A DNA stretch of 64,000 nt, taken from assembly GCA_965242495.1 (NCBI GenBank), contig OZ251446.1, forward strand, positions 1,426,001-1,490,000. The letters are read 5' to 3'. The position numbers and the translations under genes were made by a program. This document shows positions 1 to 12,204 of this stretch, piece by piece. Position 1 is the stretch's first letter. Each line of letters begins with the position of its first letter. The notes under the pieces are model-generated. The model ran no database searches and had not been told where the DNA came from. It saw nothing but the letters and a program-made list of their open reading frames with translations. Source of the DNA: CBDESN01 sp965242495 (GTDB lineage: Bacteria > Pseudomonadota > Alphaproteobacteria > MPNO01).

Positions 1-118
1 CCGTGAGCGGGCCGTAGCTCGAGAGCTCTCCGGTCGCCCCGCCCGATGCCCGCACGCGCCGCAACTCGGCGAAGTACGTCTCGACCGCCGCCATGAGTTT
101 CGCGTTCGTTCCCGCCAT
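1..118 (-). CDS. N-terminal fragment of a probable type ISP restriction-modification / DNA methyltransferase protein
   Basis: Reading right to left from an ATG whose complement ends at 118, 39 codons run off the left edge with no stop. The peptide contains VETYFAELRRVRASGGATGE followed by a serine-tyrosine-glycine-proline-leucine stretch. From memory this matches the first residues of large type ISP restriction-modification proteins (helicase, N6-adenine methylase and target recognition in one chain), where a helical start precedes a conserved GGATGE and YxPL segment. Only the start is visible, so no catalytic motif can be checked. It is transcribed divergently from the toxin-antitoxin pair at 289, and the two could form one defence patch. 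Confidence that this is a real gene start is moderate; the family call rests on a short N-terminus. Confidence 0.5.
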   Translation of the reverse strand, partial: MAGTNAKLMAAVETYFAELRRVRASGGATGELSSYGPLT

Positions 119-208
119 CGCCCCGTTGTCGCCGAGCGCGGCCCATTATGCAAGCGCGGCCCGAGCCGGCCAGCACGGCGCCCCGAGGACGTTCCGATCC
201 TGCGTCCG

Positions 209-258
209 CTGAAACATTCATTTCAGGTATTGACAGTTACATTCTAATGACCTATTTC
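209..258 (+). promoter_or_regulatory. Candidate promoter and operator of the toxin-antitoxin pair
   Basis: A perfect -35 hexamer TTGACA (230-235) is followed after 17 bases by TATTTC (253-258), a weak -10. Just upstream is a perfect inverted repeat, CTGAAA (209-214) and TTTCAG (221-226), separated by six bases. This suits an autoregulatory operator for the antitoxin, as in many type II systems. Operator function is inference. Confidence 0.45.
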
Positions 259-288
259 GACATGCTCGCTTTCCTCGAGGAGGCTTTC

Positions 289-702
289 ATGTCGAAGTAC
301 GGCCCGTTGGAGACGCATCTGCGCCGGTCGGGGCAGACGTCGGCGCCCATGACGTTCGGCGAGATCGAGCGTGTCATCGGCGCGAAGCTGCCGCCCTCGG
401 CCTTCAAGCATCGGCCGTGGTGGTCCAACAACCCGTCGAACAGCGTCATCACCCATGCTTGGCTCGGCGCGGGGTACAAGACGGCGGAGGTGGACATGAC
501 GGGCCGCAAGCTCGTCTTCCGGAAGTCCGCGCCGGCGGCGACGGCGGCGCCCGGAATCGGCGACAGCGGGCATGACGCGGACGAAGCGCGCCGTCCCGGT
601 CCTTTCGCGCGCATCTTCGGCGCGCTCGCGGGGACGGTGACGGTCGCGCCGGGGACGGACCTGACCGCTCCGGCGGATGAGAAATGGGACGCCGCCCGAT
701 AG
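289..702 (+). CDS. DUF7662-domain antitoxin with a VapB-like toxin-binding tail
   Basis: Protein of 137 aa starting at ATG 289, which has a GAGGAGG ribosome site a few bases upstream; longer in-frame starts lie before the promoter and are not needed. Residues 1 to about 80 match the DUF7662 pattern: a KYGPL start, TFGEIE, LPPSAFKHRPWW and an AWLGAGYK segment. After an alanine/glycine-rich linker, the C-terminus (GTVTVAPGTDLTAPADEKWD) looks like the short acidic tail by which VapB/AbrB-type antitoxins embrace a PIN toxin. The gene overlaps the PIN gene by 19 bases, as expected for coupled antitoxin and toxin. The N-terminal domain presumably binds DNA or operator, which is inference. Function as antitoxin is inferred from tail and context. 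Confidence 0.75.
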   Translation: MSKYGPLETHLRRSGQTSAPMTFGEIERVIGAKLPPSAFKHRPWWSNNPSNSVITHAWLGAGYKTAEVDMTGRKLVFRKSAPAATAAPGIGDSGHDADEARRPGPFARIFGALAGTVTVAPGTDLTAPADEKWDAAR

Positions 703-1115
703 CCGGTCGCCCCCTATTCCTGCTCGATACCTGCGCGTTGATATGGATCGCCAACGGCGATCCCCTGCGGGAGCCGGCCGCCGGCGCGCTGGCGGACGCG
801 CATGACGGGCGGATATTCGTCTCTCCCATATCCGCATGGGAGATCGCCATGCTCGCCGCAAAGGGAAGGCTGGCGTTCTCGGTCGATCCCGGAATCTGGT
901 TCGAGCGCTTCTGCGCGCTGCCGGGGGTGGAATTGGCGGAGACGCCGCCCTCGGTGCTGATCGCCTCGGCTTACCTGCCGGGCGATCCGCCCGACGATCC
1001 GGCGGACCGCATCCTCGCCGCGACGGCGCGGGAGTTCGGATACGCGCTGGTGACGCGCGACGGGCGATTGTCCGAATACGCCGCCGCGGGCCATCTCCGG
1101 GTCGTCGGATGTTGA
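684..1115 (+). CDS. vapC: PIN-domain ribonuclease toxin (VapC family)
   Basis: Protein of 143 aa with a complete PIN active site: Asp15 (LLDTCALIW), Glu53 (SAWEIAML), Asp108 (DDPADRILAA) and Asp126 (VTRDGRLSEY). These four acidic residues coordinate the metal in VapC-type RNases that cleave tRNA or other RNA. Length and motif spacing fit the family, so the toxin looks intact. It starts inside the antitoxin gene (19-base overlap) and would be co-translated with it. No RNA target can be predicted. The partner is a DUF7662 protein instead of the usual AbrB or Phd antitoxin. Confidence 0.85.
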   Translation: MGRRPIAGRPLFLLDTCALIWIANGDPLREPAAGALADAHDGRIFVSPISAWEIAMLAAKGRLAFSVDPGIWFERFCALPGVELAETPPSVLIASAYLPGDPPDDPADRILAATAREFGYALVTRDGRLSEYAAAGHLRVVGC

Positions 1116-1165
1116 CGCGAAGACCCGGAACCGGGCGGGACGCTACCGACGGGATCGACCGCACT

Positions 1166-1270
1166 GGATTCCCGCTTTCGAGGGTATGACGGGGGGGGGG
1201 GGGCGTATTCGCCTCGAGCCGATGGCCTCCCTCGCCCGTCGTCACGGCCCCTCCGTCATTCCCCCGGTAC
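1166..1270. repeat. Degenerate REP repeats with a 13-G tract
   Basis: The gap between the PIN gene and hyuB holds a decayed copy of the window's REP hairpin (TGGATTCCCGCTTTCGAGGG, about 1165-1185), then a run of 13 G (1191-1203), the usual inter-repeat sequence (gcctcgagccgatggcctcc), and a second decayed copy (gtcattccc, about 1256-1264). The second arm of the first hairpin has lost pairing. No gene is seen in 1116-1397. Confidence 0.7.
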
Positions 1271-1397
1271 GGGCGCGGCGAGGCCATGCCGGCCTTGGAC
1301 CGCCGGTTCATCGAGACGGCCGGGGATGCGCCCGTCAGGGTGACGGAGCCTCGAGGTCCGCCCGAACCGCCGCGGGGCCGCCGGGCGTTGATGCGGG

Positions 1398-3116
1398 CTA
1401 TGCGCCGGCGCGGCGGGCGCGGGTCGCTTCGGCGTCGATGCGGCCGTCTTCGGCGATCACGACGCCGTAGACCTCCGCCGCCGCCCGCGCGGACACGTAG
1501 CCGTTGCGGACGTCGTCCAGCACCGACTCCGGCGGCCTCTGCAACGGGTCGCCGTAGCCGCCGCCGCCGCTCTGCTCCAGGCTCACCACCGCGCCGGCGC
1601 GGATGCGGCGGGTCTCCAGCACGTCCATCCGCTCTTCCGCTCCGTCCGCCCGGATCACCGTTCGCGACGGCCGCGGGCTCTTGCCGCCGAACACGCCCCA
1701 GGCGCCGTATCTGTGGTTGGAGACGCGGGCGGTCAGGATGCAGTCGGTCAGGAACTCGTACTCGCGGACGAAGCCGACCCCGCCGCGGTGACGCCCGGCC
1801 CCGGCGGAATCGACCAGGACGTCGAACCGCCGCACCCGCGCCGGATATTCGGTCTCGACCACCTCGACCGGCGTGCCCGGGACGTAGTGGATCATCGGCA
1901 GGACGATCGCCGCCCCGTCATTGTCGTTGGCGCCGCCGAGGGCGGTGATCATCAGCTCGTACTGGACCGTCCGCTTGCCGGCGCGCCCCTCGTCATAGCC
2001 CACGGCGATCGCGCCGGTTCCCAGGCCGGACGGGGCCACCGCGCGCGCCGGGTTGAACCGGCCCAGGGCGGCGAGCACGCAGCTATAGACCAGATGGGAG
2101 GTGGGGAAATAATGGTTGACGGTCGCCGGGCGCCGCGGCGAGACGATCCTGCCCGGCGGCATGACGAAATCCACGGCGTCGAACGCGCCCGAATTCATCG
2201 GAATCGAGGGATCGGAGGCCGCGAGCACCGCCAGCAGCGAGACCGCCCGCGCCGTCGGCTCCGGCGTGTTGACCGGCCCCGCCGCCTGCGCGTCGGTCGC
2301 GGAGAAGTCGAGCGTGAGCCGGCTCCCCGACTTGCGCGCCCGGACGTGGATACGGACCGGCTTCGACCGGTCGTCGCCGTCATGGTCGAGCCGGCCTTCG
2401 GCCTCGAACGCGCCGTCGGGCCAGCGCTCGATCTCGGACCGGAGCCGCCTCGTCGTGCGCCCAAGGAGGCCGTCCATCGCCTCGATCACGACGCCGACGC
2501 CGTATTCGTCGCACAACCCGCGCAGCCGCTCCGCGCCCAGCCGGGTGGCGCCCAGCTGGCCGCGCAGGTCGCCCATCACCATCTCGGGCACCCGGCTGTT
2601 GTTGCGGACGATCGCCTCGACTTCGCGGTTCAGCCCCGCCTCGGTAGCGAACCGGACCGGCGGCAGCAACAGGCCGTCATGGAAGATCTCGCGCGCCGCG
2701 GCGCCGGACGAGCCGGGGACGAGCCCGCCCATATCGGCCTTGTGGGCCACGCTCACCCCGAAGGCGACGATCTCGCCGCGGTAGAATACCGGCGTCGCGA
2801 TCACGGTGTCGGGCACGTGGCTGTTGCCCGCCTTGTAGGGATCGTTGGAGAGGAAGCTGTCGCCGTCCCGCATCTCGGCCGCGGGGTAGCTCTCGAGCAC
2901 GGCGCCGACCGCCATCGAATAGAGCAGCGAGTGGTATTGCAGGCCGCCGCCAACCATGACCACCCGCCCGCCGGCGTCGCAGAGGCCGGCGGTGCCGTCC
3001 TGCGATTCCCGGAGGACGGGGGAATAACCGCTGTGGAACAGCGCATGCGCCATCGCGGCGACGGTCTCGCGAAGCCGGTTGCGCAGGACTTCGGCGGTGA
3101 CGGGGTCGAGGCTCAT
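1398..3116 (-). CDS. Hydantoinase/oxoprolinase family protein, B subunit (HyuB-like)
   Basis: Protein of 572 aa matching the hydantoinase B / acetone carboxylase-alpha-like family: DPVTAEVLRNRL start, SNDPYKAGNSHVPD (a conserved metal-region motif) near residue 90, VAHKADMGG around 125 and a C-terminal GGGGYGDP with the DDVRNGYVS tail. With HyuA it would catalyse ATP-dependent opening of a cyclic amide such as a hydantoin, 5-oxoproline or N-methylhydantoin. The start ATG (3116) overlaps the HyuA stop by four bases, so the two are translationally coupled, HyuA first. Substrate cannot be read from sequence; acetophenone carboxylase-type or acetone carboxylase-type relatives are alternatives. 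A degenerate REP follows its 3' end. Confidence 0.9.
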   Translation of the reverse strand: MSLDPVTAEVLRNRLRETVAAMAHALFHSGYSPVLRESQDGTAGLCDAGGRVVMVGGGLQYHSLLYSMAVGAVLESYPAAEMRDGDSFLSNDPYKAGNSHVPDTVIATPVFYRGEIVAFGVSVAHKADMGGLVPGSSGAAAREIFHDGLLLPPVRFATEAGLNREVEAIVRNNSRVPEMVMGDLRGQLGATRLGAERLRGLCDEYGVGVVIEAMDGLLGRTTRRLRSEIERWPDGAFEAEGRLDHDGDDRSKPVRIHVRARKSGSRLTLDFSATDAQAAGPVNTPEPTARAVSLLAVLAASDPSIPMNSGAFDAVDFVMPPGRIVSPRRPATVNHYFPTSHLVYSCVLAALGRFNPARAVAPSGLGTGAIAVGYDEGRAGKRTVQYELMITALGGANDNDGAAIVLPMIHYVPGTPVEVVETEYPARVRRFDVLVDSAGAGRHRGGVGFVREYEFLTDCILTARVSNHRYGAWGVFGGKSPRPSRTVIRADGAEERMDVLETRRIRAGAVVSLEQSGGGGYGDPLQRPPESVLDDVRNGYVSARAAAEVYGVVIAEDGRIDAEATRARRAGA

Positions 3117-5188
3117 GCGGCGGCTCCGGACTCGATCATCAGATTGCCGTAGCGGTCGACTTCGGCGCGCTGCCCGGCGAGGATCAGCGTCGTCGAATCG
3201 AACTGCTCGACGACCGCCGGTCCGTCGACGCCGTCGCCGGCCAGCAACCGCCCGCGATCGTAGACCGGCGCGGCCGCGAACGCCTTGCGGTCGAGGTCGT
3301 AGAGCGGCCGCTCGCCCTTGCGCGCGCGCCCGGCGTCGCCGTCGCCCTCGGCCAGCGGCGGCAACGCGAGCCGCGGCGCGGCGATTTCGGCGATCATCCG
3401 GAAGGTGACGATCTCGGCGTCCTCGTCGGGCGCGCTCGACCCGTAGACGCGCCGATGCGCCGCGTCGAACGCGCGCTTGAGGGCGGGCTTGCGATCCTCG
3501 GTCAACGCCCCTTCCGGGCAGTCGACCGCGAGCTGGTAGCCCTGATGCAGATAACGCATGTCGAGCTGCCGCGTGAACGCGACCGCGTCCTCGTCGAAGC
3601 CCTCCTCGCGGACGTCGTTCGCGGCGCGAGCGCGGAGGCGGTCGAACAGCTCGTTCATCCGCGCGACCGGGAAGGCGTCGAGGAGGTCGACCGAAGACTG
3701 CACGTAGACATGCCGCACGACGGTCTGGAGGAGGCCCATGGCGCTGCCGATCCCCGGATGGGGCGGCACCAGGACGGTGGGGATTTTGAGGTCGCGGGCG
3801 AGGAACCCGGCATGGAGCGGCCCCGCCCCGCCGAAGGCCGCGAGCACGAAACGGCGCGGGTCCTGGCCCCGGCTCTGAAACGCCAAGCGCAGGTCGATCG
3901 CCATGACGGTATTGACGATCCTGACGATCCCGGCCGCCGCCTCGACGACGTCGAGCCCGAGCGGCGCGGCCAGATGCGTCTCGATCGCCGCGCGCGCGCG
4001 GTCGCGGTCCATCCGCATCCGCCCGCCGAGGACGTTCTCCGCCCCGAGCGCGCCGAGCAGCAGGTTGGCGTCGGTCACGGTCGGGCGTTCGCCGCCATTG
4101 CCGTAGCAGGCGGGCCCCGGGACCGCGCCGGCGCTCTGCGGCCCCACCTTCAGCAGACCGTCCTTGCCGATCCAGGCGATGGCGCCGCCGCCGGCCCCGA
4201 GCGTGCGGATGGCGAGCATCGGCGCGCCTATGTCCTGGCCGGCGACGCGGCCTTCGTCGGTCTCCTCGGCGCGGCCGCCCGAGATGACGCCGATGTCGGT
4301 GCTGGTCCCGCCCATGTCGATGGTCACCACGTCGGGCCGGCCGGCGACGCGGGCGATGTCGAGCCCCGAGACCACGCCGGCGGCGGGCCCCGACAGCAGC
4401 GTCTGGTTGGGGAAGCGGGCGGCCACGTTGATCCGCATCAGACCGCCGTTGGACTGCATCAGGAACAGCTGCGGCGTGGTCACGCCGTTCCGCGCCAATT
4501 CGTCCGCGAGCCGCGTCAGATAGGTCTCCATGATCGGGCCGACGCAGGCGTCGATCACCGTCGTCGACAGCCGCGGATACTCCCGGATCGTCGGCAGGAC
4601 GCGCGACGCCAGCGAGACGCGCCATTCCGGAGCCTCGGCTTCGAGGATCCGCGCGGTGCGCTCCTCATGGTCAGGATTGCGGAAGCCGAACAGGTAGCAG
4701 ACCGCGACCGCGCTCACCCCTTCCGCCTTCAGCCGGCGGATCGCGGCGCGGACGTCGTCCTCGTCGAGCGGCTCGACGACCTCGCCGGCGTAATCGAGAC
4801 GCTCGGAAATCTCCGCCGTCCGCGCCTGCGGCACCAGCAGCGGCGGCTTGCGGTAGAAGGTGTCGAGCAGGTCGTCGGGATCGGGCTGCGACCAGCCGCG
4901 CGCCTCGTAGACGGCGCGGAACCCCCTGGTGACGAGCAGACCGGCGCGAACCCCCTTGCCTTCCAGGATCGCGTTGGTCGCGACCGTCGTGCCGTGGACG
5001 AGGAAGCCGATTTCGCCGGCGTCGACGCCGTCGGCGAACAGCTCCGCCAGGGCGTTCATGACCGCCTGCGAGGGATCGTCGGGGACCGAGGCGACCTTGA
5101 CGACGCGGAACGCGCCGGCGGCCGCGTCGAACGCCACCAGATCGGTGAACGTGCCGCCCGTGTCGATCCCCACCATCCACTCGGCCAT
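3113..5188 (-). CDS. Hydantoinase/oxoprolinase family protein, A subunit (HyuA-like)
   Basis: Protein of 691 aa. The start at 5188 places the ATPase motif GIDTGGTFTDLV directly at the N-terminus, as is usual; an upstream ATG would only add a low-complexity stretch. Other family marks are VHGTTVATNAILE (about residue 70), the MQSNGG and TLLSGPAAGVVSG segments, TIDMGGTSTD and LRTLGAGGGAI. These are the HydA N- and C-domains of an ASKHA-fold ATPase that phosphorylates the ring amide before hydrolysis. It is the first gene of a two-gene operon with HyuB and is divergent from the fused oxoprolinase at 5375, with 186 bp of CCGCCC-rich sequence between them. This gives two hydantoinase-type enzymes back to back. 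Confidence 0.9.
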   Translation of the reverse strand: MAEWMVGIDTGGTFTDLVAFDAAAGAFRVVKVASVPDDPSQAVMNALAELFADGVDAGEIGFLVHGTTVATNAILEGKGVRAGLLVTRGFRAVYEARGWSQPDPDDLLDTFYRKPPLLVPQARTAEISERLDYAGEVVEPLDEDDVRAAIRRLKAEGVSAVAVCYLFGFRNPDHEERTARILEAEAPEWRVSLASRVLPTIREYPRLSTTVIDACVGPIMETYLTRLADELARNGVTTPQLFLMQSNGGLMRINVAARFPNQTLLSGPAAGVVSGLDIARVAGRPDVVTIDMGGTSTDIGVISGGRAEETDEGRVAGQDIGAPMLAIRTLGAGGGAIAWIGKDGLLKVGPQSAGAVPGPACYGNGGERPTVTDANLLLGALGAENVLGGRMRMDRDRARAAIETHLAAPLGLDVVEAAAGIVRIVNTVMAIDLRLAFQSRGQDPRRFVLAAFGGAGPLHAGFLARDLKIPTVLVPPHPGIGSAMGLLQTVVRHVYVQSSVDLLDAFPVARMNELFDRLRARAANDVREEGFDEDAVAFTRQLDMRYLHQGYQLAVDCPEGALTEDRKPALKRAFDAAHRRVYGSSAPDEDAEIVTFRMIAEIAAPRLALPPLAEGDGDAGRARKGERPLYDLDRKAFAAAPVYDRGRLLAGDGVDGPAVVEQFDSTTLILAGQRAEVDRYGNLMIESGAAA

Positions 5189-5374
5189 GCCCGCCCCCGC
5201 CGTCGCCGCCGGCGAAGGTAACAAACCCGGCCGCCGCGACAAACGCGCCCGCGCCGCGGTCCGCCCGCCCCCGCCCGCCGCCCCCGCCCGCCGGTGTGTT
5301 CCGGCCGGCCGGCCCGTGATACCATGCCGGGATGCGGGGTCCGGTCATCCCGCGCCGAACGACGGGGGTCCGAA

Positions 5375-9001
<3,627 letters not shown>

Positions 9002-9035
9002 CGCCGCGGCCGCCCGCCGGAGGAGGATGCCGGCG

Positions 9036-10388
9036 ATGCGCCCGATACGCGAGAGCGACGCCGGGGCCGGCATCGCCTTCCCCTCCCTGGTCGACGACCG
9101 CCCCGGCGACGGCGTCTTCCGGGTCGACCGGCGGGTCTATCTCGACCGCGACGTGTTCGACGCCGAGCTGGCGCGGATCTTCGAAGCCTCCTGGGTCTTC
9201 CTCTGCCATGAGAGCCTGATCCCGCGAGCGGGCGATTACTTCGCCACCCATATCGGCCGCCAGCCGGTGTTCGCGATCCGCCGCGAGGATGGCGGGGTCG
9301 GCTGCTTCGTCAACGCCTGCTCGCATCGGGGGGCGCTGCTGACGCGACAGCGGACGGGAAACGCGCGCCGGCTGGTATGCCCGTTCCACGCCTGGACCTA
9401 CGACACGGAAGGGCGCTGCGTCGCGATCAAGGACCAGCGGCGCGGCTGGCCCCAGCCCGGCTTCGACCGGCGGGCGTTCGACCTCCGCCCGGCGCCGCGG
9501 GTGGCGAGCTATCGCGGCTTCGTCTTCGCCAGCCTCGCGGCGGAGGCGCCCGAGCTCGCCGACCATCTCGCCGGGGCCAGGACGTTCATCGACCTCTACG
9601 CCGACATGTCGCCGCAGGGGCTGGAGACCGTGCGCGGCAGCGTCACCTACGTCGCCGCCTGCAACTGGAAGCTCGCGCACGAGAACGGGATCGACGCCTA
9701 TCACGTCAGCACCGTCCACCGGAACTTCCACGACACCATCCTGCGGCGCCAGGAACGGCCCGGCTATGACGGGCCGCGGCGGACCGATTACGCCCGGCTC
9801 AAGGACGAGCTGCCGAGCGGCAACTACGATCTCGGCAACGGCCACGTCGCGATCTGGGCCGACCGCGCCGACCCGTCGGCCCAACCGCTGCACGAATCCC
9901 GCGACCGGCTGCGGCGCGAATTCGGCGAGCGTCGGGTCGAGTGGATGCTGGACCGGTCGCGCAACCTGATCGTGTTTCCCAACATGCTGCTCAACGATCT
10001 GGCGGGGTCGCATCTGCGGACCTACCGGCCGCTGGCCCCGGACAAGACCGAGATCACCGTCTGGTGCATCGCCCCCAAGGGCGAGAGCCGGGCGGCGCGG
10101 ACGGCGCGCATCCGCAAGTTCGAGGACTTCTTCATGCCGACCGGCATGGCGACGCCCGACGACCTCGCCGCCCTGGCGTCGGCCCAGGCGGGGAGCGAAG
10201 GCCTCGCCAGCCGCTGGAGCGACTTCTCGCGCGGCATCGCCACCGCGATCGAGGGGCCGGACGAGGCCGCGGCGACGCTGGGCCTGCGGCCGGCGACGAG
10301 CAACGGCGCAAGCTGGACCCAGGAGACGGTCTTCCACGGCGTGTGGCGCGAATGGCTCCGGCGCATGACCGAAGGGACGGCGGCGTGA
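9036..10388 (+). CDS. Rieske non-heme iron aromatic ring-hydroxylating dioxygenase, alpha subunit
   Basis: Protein of 450 aa. The Rieske [2Fe-2S] site is CSHRGA followed 17 residues after its histidine by CPFHAW (around residues 95-118). The mononuclear iron site is in the segment CNWKLAHENGIDAYHVSTVH, with both histidines present (about 223 and 228). Length is typical of the family. ATG 9036 is preferred over ATG 9027 because the ribosome site GGAGGAGG (9019-9026) abuts the first ATG but is well spaced for the second. The beta subunit follows with a four-base overlap. No ferredoxin or reductase gene is in the window, so electrons must come from elsewhere. It would hydroxylate or dihydroxylate an aromatic ring, possibly benzoate- or anthranilate-like. 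Confidence 0.92.
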   Translation: MRPIRESDAGAGIAFPSLVDDRPGDGVFRVDRRVYLDRDVFDAELARIFEASWVFLCHESLIPRAGDYFATHIGRQPVFAIRREDGGVGCFVNACSHRGALLTRQRTGNARRLVCPFHAWTYDTEGRCVAIKDQRRGWPQPGFDRRAFDLRPAPRVASYRGFVFASLAAEAPELADHLAGARTFIDLYADMSPQGLETVRGSVTYVAACNWKLAHENGIDAYHVSTVHRNFHDTILRRQERPGYDGPRRTDYARLKDELPSGNYDLGNGHVAIWADRADPSAQPLHESRDRLRREFGERRVEWMLDRSRNLIVFPNMLLNDLAGSHLRTYRPLAPDKTEITVWCIAPKGESRAARTARIRKFEDFFMPTGMATPDDLAALASAQAGSEGLASRWSDFSRGIATAIEGPDEAAATLGLRPATSNGASWTQETVFHGVWREWLRRMTEGTAA

Positions 10389-10918
10389 CCGGGGGCGGCG
10401 ACGGCGACGGCGACGGCGACGTGGAAGTCGACGCGGCGCTCGAGGCCGCGGTGGCGCGGCTGCTCTATCGCGAAGCGGCCTGCCTGGACGACCGCCGGTG
10501 GGACGACTGGCTCGCGCTGTACGCGGAGAAGGCGGCGTTCGTCGTCCCCGCCTGGGCCAGCGACGAGGAGCTGACGACCGACCCGGACGAGGAGGTCCAT
10601 CTGATCTATCTCGCCGACCGGGCGGAGATGGAGGACCGCGTCTTCCGCATCCGGTCCGGCGCCTCGCTCGCCTCGACCCCGGCTCCCCGGACCTGCCATC
10701 TGGTGACGAACGTCGCGGTGACCGAGGCGCGCGGCGACCGCATCGCCGCCCGCGCCAACTGGACGACGCACAGCTACACGCCGGACGCCCGCCATCTGCG
10801 CAGCGGCCATTACGAATACGCGCTGGGCAAGGACCGCGGGCGCCTCGAGATCCTGCGCAAGCGGATCGTGCTGCTGGACTGGCGCCTCGAAGGCCCGATC
10901 GACGTCTACAACGTCTGA
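10385..10918 (+). CDS. Aromatic ring-hydroxylating dioxygenase, beta subunit
   Basis: Protein of 177 aa of the SnoaL/NTF2-like fold typical of dioxygenase beta subunits: LLYREAACLDDRRWDDWLALY near residue 25-45, a VHLIYLADRAEMEDRVFRI helix-strand region and a terminal KRIVLLDWRLEGPIDVYNV. The GTG start overlaps the alpha-subunit stop (GTGA), so the two are co-translated. The first dozen residues are a GDGDGDGD stretch encoded by tandem GGCGAC hexamers (about 10395-10420), a likely slippage product with no known role. Beta subunits stabilise the alpha3beta3 hexamer. Confidence 0.88.
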   Translation: MTGGGDGDGDGDVEVDAALEAAVARLLYREAACLDDRRWDDWLALYAEKAAFVVPAWASDEELTTDPDEEVHLIYLADRAEMEDRVFRIRSGASLASTPAPRTCHLVTNVAVTEARGDRIAARANWTTHSYTPDARHLRSGHYEYALGKDRGRLEILRKRIVLLDWRLEGPIDVYNV

Positions 10919-11112
10919 CGTCCGTCCGGGCGGCGGCCGGCGTATCGGCGCGAGCGCCGCAGGAAGCGGGCCTCGCCGACGGCGGGCGCGATCTTCCACT
11001 CGACGGAGAAGCCAGCCGACAACCGGGGCCGCGCGCGCTACAGCTCGCTCATCGGCAGCTTCGGCGCCAAGCGTCAGCCGCCGACGGGCGACTGACGGGG
11101 CCGCGGGCAAGG

Positions 11113-11150
11113 CGGCGTCCCGGTTCGAAATCGTTCGGACCGGGACGCCG
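11113..11150. terminator. Strong hairpin between converging operons
   Basis: CGGCGTCCCGGT (11113-11124) pairs perfectly with ACCGGGACGCCG (11139-11150). The stem continues inward through TCGAA/TTCGG with one G-T pair, leaving an ATCG loop, for 17 pairs in all. It sits between the converging beta-subunit gene and the LLM gene and could stop transcription both ways. There is no T-run. The rest of the 294-bp gap (10919-11212) shows no convincing gene. Confidence 0.5.
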
Positions 11151-11212
11151 CCCGACGCCGGTCGGCGGCGCCTTGCGCCGGCGACGTCCCTGCGCCCCGT
11201 CCCGATGCGCGA

Positions 11213-12163
11213 TCACCTCAACTGCGGCACGATCTCCTCCGCGATCCGCTCGATCTGCTCCATGTCGAAGCGGTAGGGGACGAGGACGATCTTCTGCACG
11301 CCGGCGTCGATATGCGCCTGGAGCTGCTCGACGCATTCGTCGACCGAGCCGAGGACGGCGCTGTCCTTGGTGGAATCGCTCCAGCCGGCGAAATCCCATT
11401 CGGTGGTGAGCCATTCCATCGTCGGGGCTTCGACGTCTTCGCGCGACCTGCCGACATGGATCGGCAGCTGGTTGAGGCTCACCAGCCGGTCGGGGTCCTT
11501 GCCGGCGCGCTCGGCGAAGCGGCGGACCTTGTCCCAGGAGCGGACGAAGCCCTCGACGGTGTAGTAATAGGTAAGCCAGCCATCGCCGGCGACGGCGGCG
11601 CGCTCGAGCACGCGGTCGACATAGCCGCCGATCAGGATCGGCGGGCGCGGCGTCTGCACCGGTTTGGGCGACATCACCGCCTCGCGCAGCTCGTAGGGCG
11701 GGTAGGACGCGGTGACCGAATCCTCCCGCCAGAGGCGGGTCAGGATCTCCAGATTCCGGTCCATCACGTCGCCCCGCTTGTTGAACGGCACGCCGATGGC
11801 GTCGAACTCGCGCTTGTACCAGCCGGACGCCATGCCGAGGGTGAGGCGTCCGCCGGAGATGTGGTCGATGCTCGCGAGCTGCTTGGCCAGCACCACCGGG
11901 TTGCGCGCCGGCAGGACGAGGATGCCGGTGCCCAGGCGGATCCGGCTGGTGCGCGCCGCGACCGCGGTCAGCACCGACAGCGAATCGAGGATCGGGAAGC
12001 AGGGATCGACCCCGAGCAGGATGTGGTCCCACACCCAGACCGACTCGTATCCCAACTCCTCCATCCGCACCCCGAACTCGATCAGACCCTGCGCATCCGG
12101 CATCTGCGGATACGCGGTGAAGTTCTGCATGGCGATGCCGACGATGCCTGCGTTCTCCGCCAT
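11213..12163 (-). CDS. LLM-class (luciferase-like) flavin-dependent oxidoreductase
   Basis: Protein of 316 aa with the luciferase-like TIM-barrel pattern: GYESVWVWDHIL (about residue 38), SRIRLGTGILVLPARNPV (about 70-90), SGGRLTLGMASGW and PRPPILIGG, with the SGWY segment near residue 115. Such enzymes use F420 or reduced FMN for hydride transfer or monooxygenation. The start has GGGGAGA upstream. It is the last gene of a minus-strand operon after a PLP enzyme and two CoA-transferase subunits (41-base gap from the transferase). Cofactor choice and substrate cannot be read from sequence. It is one of three LLM proteins in the window. Confidence 0.88.
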   Translation of the reverse strand: MAENAGIVGIAMQNFTAYPQMPDAQGLIEFGVRMEELGYESVWVWDHILLGVDPCFPILDSLSVLTAVAARTSRIRLGTGILVLPARNPVVLAKQLASIDHISGGRLTLGMASGWYKREFDAIGVPFNKRGDVMDRNLEILTRLWREDSVTASYPPYELREAVMSPKPVQTPRPPILIGGYVDRVLERAAVAGDGWLTYYYTVEGFVRSWDKVRRFAERAGKDPDRLVSLNQLPIHVGRSREDVEAPTMEWLTTEWDFAGWSDSTKDSAVLGSVDECVEQLQAHIDAGVQKIVLVPYRFDMEQIERIAEEIVPQLR

Positions 12164-12204
12164 CTGGACCGTCTCCCCTTCTCCGTCCGGTTGTCCGCGC
12201 CGCG

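Noticed and set aside
1713..3152. Plus-strand frame of 479 codons opposite hyuB
   Set aside because: Shadow of hyuB; product is Arg/Asp/Gly-rich without motifs.
10919..11093. Possible peptide ending ...RYSSLIGSFGAKRQPPTGD
   Set aside because: Looks protein-like for about 30 residues but has no start, no ribosome site and no family I can name; may be a degraded gene end.
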